A stretch of 64,000 bases of DNA from Girardinichthys multiradiatus (Eukaryota; Chordata; Actinopteri; Cyprinodontiformes; Goodeidae), in the NCBI RefSeq assembly GCF_021462225.1, contig NC_061818.1:17691462-17755461 (forward strand), given 5' to 3'. Made by a program: the position numbers and the translations under genes. This document shows positions 34,463 through 46,129 of this stretch, piece after piece. The notes beneath the pieces were generated by a model that was not told the origin of the DNA, did not search any database, and worked only from the letters and a program-made list of their open reading frames with translations. Within the stretch, counting starts at the first letter, position 1; each line of letters starts with the position of its first letter.

Positions 34463-36477
34463 AAGCCATACAGTTTAAAAGGTTTTATCAGTTACTAAGA
34501 AAGTGTATGTAAACTTTTAAAAAGTTCTCTAAAAATATTTTTCACATTGTTCTGGAAATTAGCAAATCTAAAATTATTTTGGAAATACAAACAGACCTAA
34601 AACAGTAGAGGTTTAATGTCAGACAATGAGAAAATGTTTATGTGAGTATTAATACAGTTTGTTAATATCTGGTTTCAACTATGTTATTAATGAATGATTT
34701 CCTCATTAAATACTTAGATTGCCTTTCTTAGAAAGTGGTCAAGCTGATTAATTTGGATATATAAGGTTTTACGATACAAAACAATGATTCATGGCTCTGA
34801 ACTGTTTAATAAAGTATGAAGGTGAATAAACAGGAGAATAAATTTAGTGAATGAAGCATCTTAGAAAAAACTATTGTAAATACAGGCATGCTACTTTTTG
34901 TGTTATTAGTACTAATACCATCCTATATCATCTAATGATATTAGAAGATGTGCCTTTCATTTTCTCAAGAAAAGTGTTTATTTTAATATTTTTACAAATC
35001 AGAACAAAATAGGCCAATGAGTTGGAAGGTAATATTGTAGGATTACAGAGTTGGTATAGATCTAATGGTTAATTGCAACAAATCTCTCAATAGAAGTTCT
35101 TGGTGTCTGAGATTCTACATCAGAAAACAAACTACAAAGACAGCTTCCATTACGGTCTCACTGGTTAAAAAAGGAATCATTTTGTATTTTTTAAAGCATG
35201 AATAACATAAAGTGCTTCAAATATATCGCAGCCAGGGCTTAGCCTGGGAATGTCTGTGCCCAATTTAACCACAAATTTAATTCATTAACTTTCTAAATAA
35301 ACTCTTCTGCCGCTGTAGTCTGTAAGTTTTACTGAGACAATGTCATGATCAAATCACACTGACAGTTATTCCTCTTCTAGCTTTTGATGATCCTAATTTG
35401 TGTGAATATAATACAAAATTTTCTAAAGATGCATTAGAATATTGACAGAAGATTCACCAATATTTTCATGGATGTTTTACGTTTTTAAATCATAAATGGT
35501 TTGTCTACTTGCTGTCAACGTCCCTGTATTTCAGGGTTATTTTCGGGAATCAATCTCAGCGAAACTGGAAACATTATGTTCAGTAGACTTTAGAAACTAT
35601 GCTGCACAGCGGGTTTGATGATTAGAACTGTCACCTGAGGACTAGAAGTTTTCTGGTTTTGGTTTCTGTGAAGTTTTATTTATTTATTTATTTATTTTTT
35701 ACTATCCATGTGCGTATTTTCTCCTGTTAGTCCAACTTCCTCCACAGTTCAGATCCATTTGGGATATGCTTTAGTCACCTCTGTGACCCGAAACAAGTTG
35801 AGGGAGTATACAGCAAGTAATAAAAATTACCACTCATCAGCTGGTATAGTATAGTATAGTATATTATAGTATAGTATAGTATAAATAGCCTATTAGTAAT
35901 GCTTCCTAATACGTGACAGTATAAATTGTCATTTATGTTAACTCTGCTCTTTTTGGAAAGTCTTCACATGATTTACCTTTGACCTCTTACAAAAAAAACT
36001 CCCTTTGTTTAACATTCACATTAAGCTAAAGGGAAACCTTACCGTGATTTGAAAAACTTGAACTTAAAACTAACTTTGCTTTCTCGGTGATATGACTGTT
36101 ACTGTGTATAGGACACGTTTCCTCCTAAAAAAAAATCATTCTGTTTTTCAGGGACAGAATTCTCACAGAAAGTCTTTGATCATTTTTTTTTATTTCATAA
36201 TTTAAAAATATTCTTTAGTTTTATAAAAGTGACATTGGTTACATCAGCATTGTTTTTATTGAACAACAAAGTAAAAACCAATAGGAAGTCTATCTGTTAC
36301 CATTTCAGAGCTCAGAAAAAACAGGATTGACATGTTTGACATGTTTTTTGTTGATGCAATTCTCATAAGAAATCTCTTTCCATATGATAAGTGAAAGGAA
36401 AGAGATGAGTAGAACAAAAATAAATGAGATTAAAGGCCAAAACAAGGTAATGTAAAATACTTTTTTCTTTTATGGTT
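34463..36477. other. Intergenic DNA with an ancient duplicated block
   Basis: 34800-35420 resembles 61320-61930, including TAGGCCAATGAGTTGGAAG and a degenerate leader-intron stretch (TTTTACTGAGACAATGTCAT). A TATAG microsatellite lies at 35847-35883. No V exon remains. Confidence 0.5.
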
Positions 36478-36634
36478 GTATGAAATCCAGGTAAGTTTTG
36501 CTAACTCCGACTGCACTGTTCAATGGTTAGGATTAATTGGAATGTATGAACCTGACTGTTGTGAAGTACCTTGAGACAACATGTGTTGTGAATTGGCGCT
36601 ATATAAATAAAACTGAATTGAATTGAATTGAATT
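36478..36634 (+). mobile_element. L2-like LINE 3' tail
   Basis: CTGCACTGTTCAATGGTTAG matches the end of the L2-like LINE near 27326. It continues to GGCGCTATATAAATAAAACT and a tandem TGAAT tail. Confidence 0.75.
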
Positions 36635-37130
36635 AACTGCTGCCTAAATGAAGACATAAAGTTCCAAGCAATGTTCTGTCAAAACTGACATACCAGTATC
36701 AAATATTTACTCAGGTTGTCGAAATATAACCAAATCAGAAGATGACACAGATTCGATGCACAGAATTAGATTGAAATTAGGTTCTATTGTTCCAACTTAG
36801 GTAGACCTTGATTAGAGTTGTTAGAAGCCAGAGGATGAGGAAGCCCCAAGGATCCGAGCAGAGAGAGAGTGTTCTGGCGGTGGAAATATTTACAGTGCAG
36901 ATTTCCTGAAGAAGAGTTCCATATGGCGACAGGCAGGCAGACAGATGGGCAGATCGACAGGAAGGCAGGACAACAAGCGATCAGGCAGGCTGACAGAAGT
37001 CCACATAACAGAGACTATGTTCCAGCAACAGACTGTGTCAGCAGCTGTCTTAAAAAGCCATGAGCTCATTAGCTGAGAACAATGAAGTGCCAGAACCAGC
37101 CAGCAGAGATCTCACAACCAGTTGTTTATT
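36635..37130. other. Intergenic DNA
   Basis: Contains an imperfect CAGG/CAGA-rich stretch at 36925-37000. No gene is recognised. Confidence 0.4.
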
Positions 37131-37135
37131 GCCCT

Positions 37136-37143
37136 ATGCAAAT
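37136..37143 (+). promoter_or_regulatory. Consensus octamer of V1 pseudogene
   Basis: Perfect ATGCAAAT, about 90 bp before the position of the lost leader ATG. Confidence 0.75.
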
Positions 37144-37227
37144 TGACCCTTGAGTTTTAAAGACATTAGCTGGTACTGTCAGCTGCTGTAGAAGAGTAAC
37201 TCCCATAAGATTACCTTCAACACCAAC

Positions 37228-37790
37228 GTTTTTTCTGTAACTCTGCTGCTGCTGGATCCTGTGAGTCTCGCTGAGGTAGAAACACTTACAGCATGATCAC
37301 ACTAAACTGACTCATAACTATTTATCTAGTAATCCTAAATATAATTTTTCCTCCACAGGTGTGAAATGTGACCAGCTGATACAGCCAGCCTCTATAACGG
37401 CGCAGCCAGGTTAACGTCAGACCATCAGATGAAGAAAACCTCAATTTCTAGTCCATTTTATAAAGGAAAGTCATACCCTTTTCAGTCTCTGTCAAAATGT
37501 TGCAAATAAAAAGAATCCCAACATGAAAACCAAGCTAGATAATGCATTTATTTTATTTTTTATCAATAAACATTCCAAGTACATTCCTTTTTGCCTCTCA
37601 CAGTAGAGACTCATCTTGAAACATAAAATAAATTAACACATGGCTAAAGAGACTAAATCTGTTTTATACTCCTGTTCTGCAAAAAGCTGCTTGTACCTGG
37701 ACCAGATCTGCTTTCTTACTTGTACTGCAGTGCATTAGTGTGCAAGATGAGACCACAATAACAAACAAACAGCAGAGCCATACAACCCCC
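37228..37790 (+). pseudogene. IGHV pseudogene, family V1, start lost and V exon interrupted
   Basis: The leader keeps TTTTCTGTAACTCTGCTGCT and a GTGAGT donor, but the ATG is lost (CAACGTT instead of CAACATGTT). Exon 2 starts at 37359 (VKCDQLIQPASITAQPG, then TAA) and breaks off at about 37432. About 300 bp of unrelated AT-rich DNA follows. The end of a V gene reappears at about 37738 with TGTGCAAGATGAGAC, heptamer-like CACAATA (37754-37760) and nonamer-like ACAACCCCC (37782-37790). Confidence 0.85.
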
Positions 37791-37936
37791 TCACAGCCTG
37801 AACATGTCCTGGAAATAAAGTAGAAATGCTTTTATGAAAACTATTCACAATTTAAACTGATATTTTTTACAATCTTTTTGAGCAATTTAATTAATGGAGT
37901 GCTTATCACATTGTCTACAGTACGTTTTAGATGTAT

Positions 37937-38232
37937 TGTTGGATGGGTGCAAAAACATGTTATCACTCATGTAAAAACTTTGTGTTGCAAGGCACCTGCA
38001 CTATGCCTTCCCCCCTGTGTGTGTGAGATCATTGTTATCTTTGTGAGAACCAGCCTCCTTTCCGTCTCACACACACACACACCCTGTCTGAACTGTCTGT
38101 TGAACTGTGCATATAAATAAAGAGATAGGGTGTCAAAAACTTTGTAGTTTCACTGCAAAGTGGGCTACCCTTGCTGCAAGTAACTCTGACTGTATCGTTC
38201 TTACCTCTGAGTTGACTAAATAATACCTAACA
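37937..38232 (+). repeat. 5' LTR of the endogenous retrovirus
   Basis: Begins TGTTGGATGGGTGCAAAAAC and ends near CCTAACA, 296 bp. It holds a CATATAAATAAAGAG box combining TATA-like and AATAAA signals (about 38110). The first 81 bp recur at 45837 with two differences (CATG to CTTG; CCCCC to CCTCC). Confidence 0.88.
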
Positions 38233-38237
38233 TTTAT

Positions 38238-38255
38238 TGGTCCTTCGAAGCCGGA
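38238..38255 (+). other. Primer binding site
   Basis: TGGTCCTTCGAAGCCGGA, five bases after the LTR. It starts with the required TGG (complement of tRNA CCA). It resembles a tRNA-Tyr 3' end with one extra base; that tRNA assignment is an inference from memory of the tRNA. Confidence 0.75.
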
Positions 38256-38504
38256 TTAATTCAATAACCTTATTTCTCTTTGCTTTAACAGTGACTCTGG
38301 GATCCGTGGGGAAAGCCTGACGTCGAGCGAAGCACCGCTGCACAGCCTCCATTAGCCGGAGTGGCTGAAAGTCCCGGTGTGTGTGAATTCACACCTGGCC
38401 AGTGGGTTATCGCCTTCCTCGGCGCGGGGTGACTCTCACAGGGTCCAAAGAGTCACCAAGAAGTCAACTCCGAGGTGAGACAGTTTTAAAATACAGTTCA
38501 TAGG

Positions 38505-38875
38505 AAAAGTACTTAACAGTCGTTGGTAGTGCGTCGCCGGTAAGGACGCTGCATTCGGATGGTTTTATTCCACCGTGAAAGGAATAGTGACAAATTTGGT
38601 ACAATCCCGCCGTGAAGGGGATTAAAGAAAACGACTGAGGATTATTCCCCTGCGAGGGAATAGAATAAGCGCTATATAAATAAAAGAAGAAAAGTACTTA
38701 AAAGTCGTTGGTAGTGCGTCGCCGGTAAGGACGCTGCATTGGTATGGTTTTATTCCACCGTGAAAGGAATAGTGACAAATTAAGGTAGGGCCCCGCCAAG
38801 AAGGGGGCCAAATAAAACGACTAAGGGTTATTCCCCTGCGAGGGAATAGAATAAGCGCTATAAAAGTAAAAAGAA
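38505..38875 (+). repeat. 185-bp tandem duplication in the retroviral leader
   Basis: Unit 1 38505-38689 and unit 2 from 38690. Both contain CGTTGGTAGTGCGTCGCCGG and TTATTCCACCGTGAAAGGAA and end GAATAAGCGCTATA. The units differ by scattered substitutions and a small indel. They lie in the untranslated region where packaging signals are expected. Confidence 0.9.
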
Positions 38876-39210
38876 CGGAGTAAATTGAGCTCATAAAATA
38901 ACACCAAGTTAACTTAGAAAAATTACAAGGTACCTGAAACTAACTGTGTGACTGTGTTGTGTGTGTATGGAGGACTAAGCATTTTAATAGAATCATAGCA
39001 GGATTCTGCTAGTCCTGTGTTTTCTTTTGCCCAGATTAAAACTACGTACTGGTGACTTTGGAGATTAAGGTCGGATTTCATTCCAGAAAATGAACACCGC
39101 TGCGAATTAGTCGCAGTAGAAGGCCGTGTTAATGTCCTCTCCTTAAAGTCTCATGCCAGTGACCTTTTATCTGGGACATTTATACTACAATTAAACTAAC
39201 ATAAAACATA

Positions 39211-39990
39211 ATGGGGAAGAAACAAAGTAAACTAATTGACTTAGAAGGGGAGGTAAAGTTTATGGAGAACTATGTAAAAGGAGCAGGTATGATCTGTCAT
39301 AGATGGAATAAAAAATAAAAAACATGGGTTTTTGGGCAAATTAGATACAAAGGATGTCTTAAAATTACAAGGGGATCTAAAATTAGAAATAATGAAAACT
39401 AAAAAGAGAAAAATAACAAAGAACAATGGGGAAAGAACAGAGAAAAATCTCTGATTTAACAGAAATATGTACACGATGGCATAAAAATACGGATTTTCAG
39501 GTAACTTAATTATCACTGAAATCGTAAAACTACACGGGGATCTTAAACTGGAGATTATGCATTCAAAAGATTCAAGAGACAATAAAAAACCTTGCCAGAT
39601 TATAATTTCAAAAGGGACTTTTCAGTCCCTGAGTGCTCACAGTTGATAAACAGATTAAAACAAAAAGTTTAATTAAAAGAACAACAATAAGAGCAGCTTT
39701 TAACTGACATAGCCATAATACTGAGGCCTTAAGAAAAGCACAGGAAAAAACTTTCAGCTTAACTGAAAACAAATAAAGGGGGGCGGACTGCCACCCATCC
39801 CAGGTTAGAATACCAAGGTAGCCCCAAATTATAAAGACTAAGAGATGGTTTTAGAGGACGTGGTAAAAGAAGTTAAAATAGGAGGTGACAATGTGGACAA
39901 CATGGAAACTGTCCAACTGGACAACCCAGTGAACAATGACTAGAGAAGAGAGAACATAATGTTGTTAAAGAAGTAATCTGAGAGTAAAAG
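39211..39990 (+). pseudogene. gag relics, start region duplicated
   Basis: An ATG at 39211 reads MGKKQSKLIDLEGEVKF, with Gly at position 2 as in myristoylated Gag proteins. It stops after 36 codons. A second related start at 39425 (MGKEQRKISDLTEICTRW) follows 214 bp later, and the next parts are also similar (TTACAAGGGGATCT and CTACACGGGGATCT). Near 39885-39930 the string CGQHGNCPTGQ recalls a nucleocapsid zinc knuckle. Frames are too broken for a product. Confidence 0.65.
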
Positions 39991-41879
39991 ATTTTGTAGG
40001 CAAGCATTAGTGAGAAACAGGTGCTTTAAAAATCATTCTATGGTGTTATACTACCAACAATATCATGATAAAATGCAAAAGATTCATTTTACAGGGAAAT
40101 AATTCCATATTTGGCTCAGATTGTGTGCATTCTTGATTTTTCCTCTTTGAGATAAGTTAAATTTCAGCTCTGTGAAACGACCTTGACAAAGAGATGCAGC
40201 TGCCTGAAAACAAAGATAAAACTTCAGCAAACAGCAGAAGCCTGTCTCTGCTGAAAGGTCTGAAAAAAATTGTAACTCTACCCTGCATGTGTCAAACTCA
40301 AGGTCCGCGGGCCAAAACCGGACCTCAGACGTTTAGTGATTCTCTAGAAGTAGAGCCTTTTAATATGGTGATTGTGTGCTTGAATGTTATTTTGTCAATC
40401 AATAAGCAGTTTTGTCTACATTCTGCCACAATCTGCCTTTTGAAAATGTTTTGAATCTTGCTCTTTATGTATAAAAAAAAAAAAAGAAAAGAAAAATTGG
40501 CTAAAGTCTGCAGGCACAAAATGAACCTGGATTGAAGCTCTAACTATGTTTATTTAATCTGAGATCCTCTCCAAATGAAACAGTATATGCCAGTCTACAT
40601 GAGATACTAACAACTTCACCTACTGATATAATATAAAGATCTGATTTAATATGTGAAACAAACAATGATGAAAGTTTTTCAACAGGTGATGCTCATCCAG
40701 GAGGAAGACAGTGTTCCTAGGAAATGCAGCTCATTCATTAACAATCAATTTTTCTCCTATAGGTGGAAGTTTTGCTGACTAATCATAGGCTGGATCTATG
40801 AAACATTATGTGCACAGACCAAATGACCAAGGTTCTGACTGACTTATGAACCTCACTGACCTGACAATGATAACATGACACCCAACAGATAACACCTTTA
40901 AGGTGGACCCACTAAGACCACCTTATTGATTCTTGGTGAATAAAAAAAAAGAATTGAAGCGTTCAAAACAGACCTTGTGGAAACAAAAGGGGTTATGAGG
41001 AAACAATGTGCATTTTAAGAATAATAGAAGTCAAATTATGCTCAAATTTTTGCAAATAAAATGACTCTGACAGAGAAATAAGTAAGTAGTGTGTGAATGT
41101 GTGTGAATGGGAATGACTGATTTCATTGTAATGCATCTTTGAGGGACCTTAAAAGCGCTAATAAAGGTCTGATGTTCTGATGATCTTTGCCAAATTTATA
41201 TCTTAATAAGGTTTCCAGAATCTTTTTCGAAAAATCATATAAAGATGGCAAAGGTTCTACCTGTATTGAAAATACTGATAACCATAAGAAAGTTCATAGA
41301 CCCGTCTTCAATTTTTCATAATTCTTTTAAACTTTCATGTGGCCAAATGTCTGTATTTGACTTTCTGTTTTTGTGAAATAAATGTCTTTCATGTTATGTA
41401 AAAATTAGAGTCCTCAACAGTACCATAATAATATTAGGTCAGTTCTCTATGGTAAAACAAAAAGATTTTAACAGATGTTTAGACTTTTTCCAGTCAGGTT
41501 CAAAATGATCGAATTAGACTCAAACTTAACATAAGATGAAATGAACCTTAACAGAATTACTGGACTGGACTGAAATAGAGAAAAATTGAGTTAATTGAAA
41601 CAAACTTTAGTTACTTGAACTAAATACAAAGCTGACTGAAACTGTATGTTGTATCTATAAAACTGGGTAAGATAAACTAAGATTATAAGATATAATATGC
41701 CCTTCATTTTTTGTGTTCATCAGTGAGTGAGTTTTTATTTTTTATTTTTAATAAGAACTAAACCAAGCATTATTTATAATAATAGCAACTACCAAAAATA
41801 TTGATCTCATTTTTAAATGTAATAAGGACTTACTTTATAAAATATGATAAAAAAGAATAATAAGAATTTGGAAAAACAG
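39991..41879 (+). other. Decayed internal retroviral region or inserted DNA
   Basis: No readable protease or RT is present. The string GTGTCAAACTCAAGGTCCGC with GGGCCAAAACCGGACC at about 40288 resembles a hAT-type element end, so part of this region may be a later insertion. Otherwise it is AT-rich and unassigned. Confidence 0.4.
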
Positions 41880-41889
41880 AGGCTTTAAT

Positions 41890-43675
41890 CTTCTGCAGGA
41901 ACAGCACTGACACTGTCAAAGGTAGATCCTAATACAGGAATCTGGAAGCTCATTCTGGCGTGGACAGTCATAGTCCATCCAAAGACACATTTAGATGAGG
42001 CAGAGGGACAAATACAGGGCTTAGCTGAGAGCAAAGAGAGCAACATGCATCCTGCCCTAGCTGCTGTCCCACCTGAACTGTGGTCCCAATCATCAACTGA
42101 TGTAGGACTTATAAAGGGGTTCCCACCATACAAGGTTAAACTAATATCTGAAAAAAGGCCATTAGTCCACCAATACCCCTTCAAGCCAGAAGCTGAAGAA
42201 GGTATTAAGTCAGTAATACAAGATATGTTGAAGTCAGGAATATTAAGAGAAGCACCTGATGCTACATGCAAGGCATATCACACTGACATCGCTATTATTA
42301 TCACAGCCAAACATAACTCTAAAAAGATGTGCCCTTTAAATCCAAGTACTCTAATACCTACTGCAGAAGATGGAAAACCACATTCTTATAAAGCAAAAGT
42401 TGAAGAAGACACCAAAACCCAGACAAGACATTTCTCAAACCCTTATACCAGATGTGTTGTGTTTGTAGATGGCTCAGCATCTAAAGATGAATATGGAAAG
42501 AATAGAGTTGGTTATGCAGTAACAACCATCGATAGGATAATAGAAGCTAAATCTCTACCCAATACATGCTCAGCCCAAACAGCAGAATTATATGCTGTAG
42601 TAAGAGCATGTGAATTACATGAGGGACAAATACTTAATATATACACAGACAGCCAATACGTTTTCGGATCAGTACATCACCATGCTAAGATTTGGCAAAA
42701 TAGAGGTTTTAAAACATCATCAGGGACAGAACTAACTTATTTCAACCAATTAAAGAGAAAATGTCAGATCTGCTATTTATAGACACAGACGTGCTGAAAG
42801 ACGCCCAACAGTCAGCACCCAAGACAGAAATAAAGGCCTGGCTAAAGAGAGGAGCACAGAGAAAAGATGACATCTATCAGATAGAAGATAAACCAATCCT
42901 CCCAAAAACATTTATACAACACAGCGGCTACAGTGACACATTGGGAAGACCCACGTGTCAAGGGGGGAATATGTCACATCTGGTAAAGCATTAATGCTAC
43001 ACTATAAATTTTTCTGCTATTCAAAGAATTTTTGCAGATCATGCATAATTTGTTGCAAACACGGGGGAAGAAATATTGCCTAGTTGCAATAGATGAACCT
43101 AGTGACACATTTTTTCCCCACATATGGTATCCCACAGATTATAAGGTCAGATAATGGAACTCATTTTGTAAATAAATTAATAGAACTAAGTTCTAATGCA
43201 TTAGGGTTTCAGTTAAAGATTAAGGAAAACAATGGAAGAAACAGGGAGGCCATGGCCCGAATGCCTATCCCTGGTTAAATTATGGATGAGAATAACTCCA
43301 AATCAAACTGGTCTTACTCCATTTGCCACCTACTGTACATCATTGTATAACTCCACCCACTATATTCTGAGCCTGAGATCACATGACACCAAGTTGCTGA
43401 TATAAATTTGTATTCTCAAAGAAATAGTACATGGCAGACCGTTTTCTCTGCCCTCTGACATGAATGAAATAGAGAAAGCACAACAGGAAACTTCATTAGC
43501 TGAGTGGATGAATAAAATGTTGCAGACAGAAGAAGAACAAATGTCCAGTGGTCTGCCGATAATCTCTGCTCCTATCCCACAGAATGACCTGAGGCCTGGA
43601 GACCTGGTCCTGATTAAGACACTCCACAGGAAGGATTGGAGCACTCCTCGGTGGGAAAGGGCCGTTTGAAGTACT
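41890..43675 (+). pseudogene. pol relic: RT fragment, RNase H and integrase pieces
   Basis: The 245-codon frame at 42045-42782 starts with an RT N-terminal segment (residues 1-75). It jumps across the missing palm (no YxDD) to the connection and RNase H. RNase H keeps Asp142 (VDGSAS), Glu181 (AQTAELYA) and Asp202 (YTDSQYVFG). Integrase follows in pieces: an N-terminal part at about 42785-42920 (APKTEIKAWLKRGAQRK), a core piece at 43093 (HFFPTYGIPQIIRSDNGTHF, one catalytic Asp) and a C-terminal piece at 43460-43669 ([17 protein letters not shown]). Stops separate them. It cannot encode active enzymes. Confidence 0.88.
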
Positions 43676-43879
43676 CCTGACAACGCCCACAGCTCTGAAA
43701 ATAGCAGAGAGGCCTTCCTGGATCCATAAAAGCCACTGTAAGCCAGTTTTGCCGTTACAGGAGCCAAACCAACCGACGGGGTAGCAGAAGGAAGTCCGGG
43801 TTCAAAGGAGTTGGAGGACCCATATGGCCCAGCGTCTCAAACCGGTGAAGAAAACAGCTGATCTGCGCCCAATTATAAA

Positions 43880-45295
43880 ATGGCTCTCTGTAACATGTGG
43901 ACAGGACTGATAAGCCTGAGCTTAATTCTGGTAGCAGGACTCTTTCTCTATCTAAAGCAGGATCCACAGGAGGTGATACCGAACCAGAAGAGATGGACAT
44001 CAGACGGGACCCATCTCAGACCACTGACGGAAGGACATGACACACACCCATTTCTGCAAAATTACTGGTATCGTTATGTGTATGACACAGCTAAAACTCA
44101 AAATAAAACTGATTATGTGTGTTCTATAATGCACGTGCATTCCCAAGACCCCACCATATATGTCAAAGCTATGAACCTCACCGAGACAAGTTGCGCCATA
44201 TCAATGGGCCTGATAGGATATACAAATAAAAAGTTATGTCTTATGCCAGACCAATCTTTCAGTAACCAGAGATTAAATTATAGTTGTGACCCAGAAAACT
44301 GCACTTGCGACAGAAAACAATGGCAACCTCTCAACATTACAGAGAAATCAGACCCATTCAAAGCATATGTAACAGACCCCGGAAACCATCGACACTGCAT
44401 AAGACAAAATATTACAGGGAATCATACTCATTTTGTAGGGAATACTACGAAATGTAACTACTTCTACACTTACAGGAATAATCCCGGAAACGGCACATAC
44501 TGGATAGAAGGGGTGGCATGGTTATGTGGTAATAATGCTTATAATGTACTTCCACCCAGTTGGTATGGTGTATGTGCCCCAGTTTTCACATCAGACCACA
44601 CTGTGGTACTTAGTAAGCAGACTATAGTTATACCACATAGGAGATCAAAAAGGGAAATAGATGTTAAACCACATGACCCCATTTGGGGAACAAATGTCCC
44701 AGATGAATTTAAACTTTGGTCTAAAGATGATAAAACATTATTATCTCTCTTACCCTGGTTAGGTGTGGACAAATTAATGCTGCGCGTGGAAACTTTAAGT
44801 TATCGATTTGGATTGTTACTAAATAACTCCATAATAGTAGAAGAGGGTCAAAACACAGAAATGAGCGCTATGCGAGCCATGATAATTCAGAACCGCATGG
44901 CTTTGGATATTCTAACAGCATCAACGGGGGGCGTTTGTGTTCTATTGAATAACACCTGTTGCACATATATCCCAGATAATATACACTCTGCAAACATAAT
45001 GGGAGCATTAAACAACCTACGGAATCTGCAAAATGTCATGACACATGACCACCCAGATCCTAACTCTTCTTGGTTAGATTGGATGCTCACAGGGGGATGG
45101 ATAAATCTTTTTAAGGTTCTCTTAGTTGCAGTAATAGCATGCATGGGCCTTCTGTGTCTCCTGTCAATATGTATTATCCCATGTTGCAAATGCATGGTAC
45201 AAAGAATAGTAACTCAGTCAGTCACGGTGGCATATGCAACACTGAACCAGGTGGAAATGCACGAAAATGAAGGGGACGATTATGATGACATGTAA
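43880..45295 (+). CDS. env: Retroviral envelope glycoprotein, open 471-codon frame
   Basis: Class-I membrane glycoprotein of the gamma type. A hydrophobic N-terminal segment (about residues 7-25) may be a signal peptide. About eleven N-glycosylation sequons are spread over the protein, mostly in the surface half. A basic RRSKR cleavage site lies at 254-258. The TM half has a heptad-rich stretch (about 297-345), a region resembling the immunosuppressive domain and a CX6CC motif (Cys353, Cys360, Cys361). A membrane anchor spans about 407-436, and the tail carries a YxxL motif (Tyr452). The SU CXXC motif is incomplete (AWLC, 213-216), and no strongly hydrophobic fusion peptide follows the cleavage site. 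It is uninterrupted while gag and pol are ruined. Recent loss of the others or selection on env could explain this. Confidence 0.93.
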   Translation: MALCNMWTGLISLSLILVAGLFLYLKQDPQEVIPNQKRWTSDGTHLRPLTEGHDTHPFLQNYWYRYVYDTAKTQNKTDYVCSIMHVHSQDPTIYVKAMNLTETSCAISMGLIGYTNKKLCLMPDQSFSNQRLNYSCDPENCTCDRKQWQPLNITEKSDPFKAYVTDPGNHRHCIRQNITGNHTHFVGNTTKCNYFYTYRNNPGNGTYWIEGVAWLCGNNAYNVLPPSWYGVCAPVFTSDHTVVLSKQTIVIPHRRSKREIDVKPHDPIWGTNVPDEFKLWSKDDKTLLSLLPWLGVDKLMLRVETLSYRFGLLLNNSIIVEEGQNTEMSAMRAMIIQNRMALDILTASTGGVCVLLNNTCCTYIPDNIHSANIMGALNNLRNLQNVMTHDHPDPNSSWLDWMLTGGWINLFKVLLVAVIACMGLLCLLSICIIPCCKCMVQRIVTQSVTVAYATLNQVEMHENEGDDYDDM

Positions 45296-45432
45296 ATAAA
45301 TCACATCGAAAGCCTGAGTGTACTCATACATTGTATTTAATAAAATGACCTTACAGCAGAAAATCGAAAGAAGTTGTTGCTTAAGTGAAATGAGAAAAAG
45401 TGCAATGATGACATAAACAGGGCAGATTTTTA

Positions 45433-45665
45433 AATTCTTTTATTTTTATGTTTTCAAATATTATTCTTTTATTTTTATGTTTTCAAATATTATTCTTTTA
45501 TTTTTATGATTTCAAGTATTATTCTTTTATTTTTATGATTTCAAGTATTATTCTTTTATTTTTATGTTTTCAAATATTATTCTTTTATTTTTATGATTTC
45601 AAGTATTATTCTTTTATTTTTATGATTTCAAGTATTATTCTTTTATTTTTATGATTTCAAGTATT
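45433..45665 (+). repeat. 29-bp tandem repeat
   Basis: About eight copies of a 29-bp unit containing ATTCTTTTATTTTTATG and TTTCAA, alternating GTTTTCAAATATT and GATTTCAAGTATT forms. It lies between env and the polypurine tract. Confidence 0.95.
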
Positions 45666-45823
45666 AATCAACATTTAACTTTTAATGGTCGCTGAGGGCG
45701 GCGGGACCGTATGAGTATTTCCCACAAAATATAATCTGTTTACCGTCCGTGGGTTTTCGCTCATACAAAGTATTTTTCTTACTCGTTTTTATATTAAATG
45801 TTTTTACTTGTGATAAAAGGAGG

Positions 45824-45917
45824 GACTGTTGGATGGGTGCAAAAACTTGTTATCACTCATGTAAAAACTTTGTGTTGCAAGGCACCTGCACTATGCCTTC
45901 CTCCCTGTGTGTGTGAA
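45824..45917 (+). repeat. Polypurine tract and truncated 3' LTR
   Basis: AAAAGGAGGGAC at 45825-45836 precedes TGTTGGATGGGTGC at 45837. Only about 81 bp matches the 5' LTR, up to GTGTGTGTGA; then the sequence changes to AT-rich DNA with a palindrome. Confidence 0.88.
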
Positions 45918-45921
45918 TTAT

Positions 45922-45947
45922 ATCACAAATATATATATATTTGTGAT
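45922..45947. repeat. 26-bp perfect AT-rich palindrome
   Basis: ATCACAAAT, then ATATATAT, then ATTTGTGAT: a perfect inverted repeat starting five bases after the 3' LTR breaks off. Confidence 0.95.
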
Positions 45948-46129
45948 TGTTGAAACACGTTAATCTTATGTAGAAGGTCATTTTAGTTGCAAAAGTGCTG
46001 AAACATTTTTTGCTGATTTAAAGATCTAAACCCAATCTGCATTTTTCTAAGGCAGGATTTTTACTGACTCTGCAGACATTAGTGGCAAAAGCAGACATCA
46101 GTGGCATAAATTACACAAATTGTTCTAAA

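Larger units (their letters stand above)
37937..45917 (+). mobile_element. Endogenous retrovirus with decayed gag/pol and open env
   Basis: The order is 5' LTR, primer binding site, leader, gag relics, pol relics, env, polypurine tract and a cut 3' LTR. The gene order and the TM CX6CC motif point to a gamma/epsilon-like retrovirus. It lies just downstream of a broken V1 gene. gag and pol are disrupted by stops, frameshifts and a large deletion across the RT active site; env is uninterrupted. A target duplication cannot be checked because the 3' LTR is truncated. Confidence 0.92.

Noticed and set aside
45448..45654. 68-codon hydrophobic frame
   Set aside because: It is the 29-bp AT-rich tandem repeat read through.
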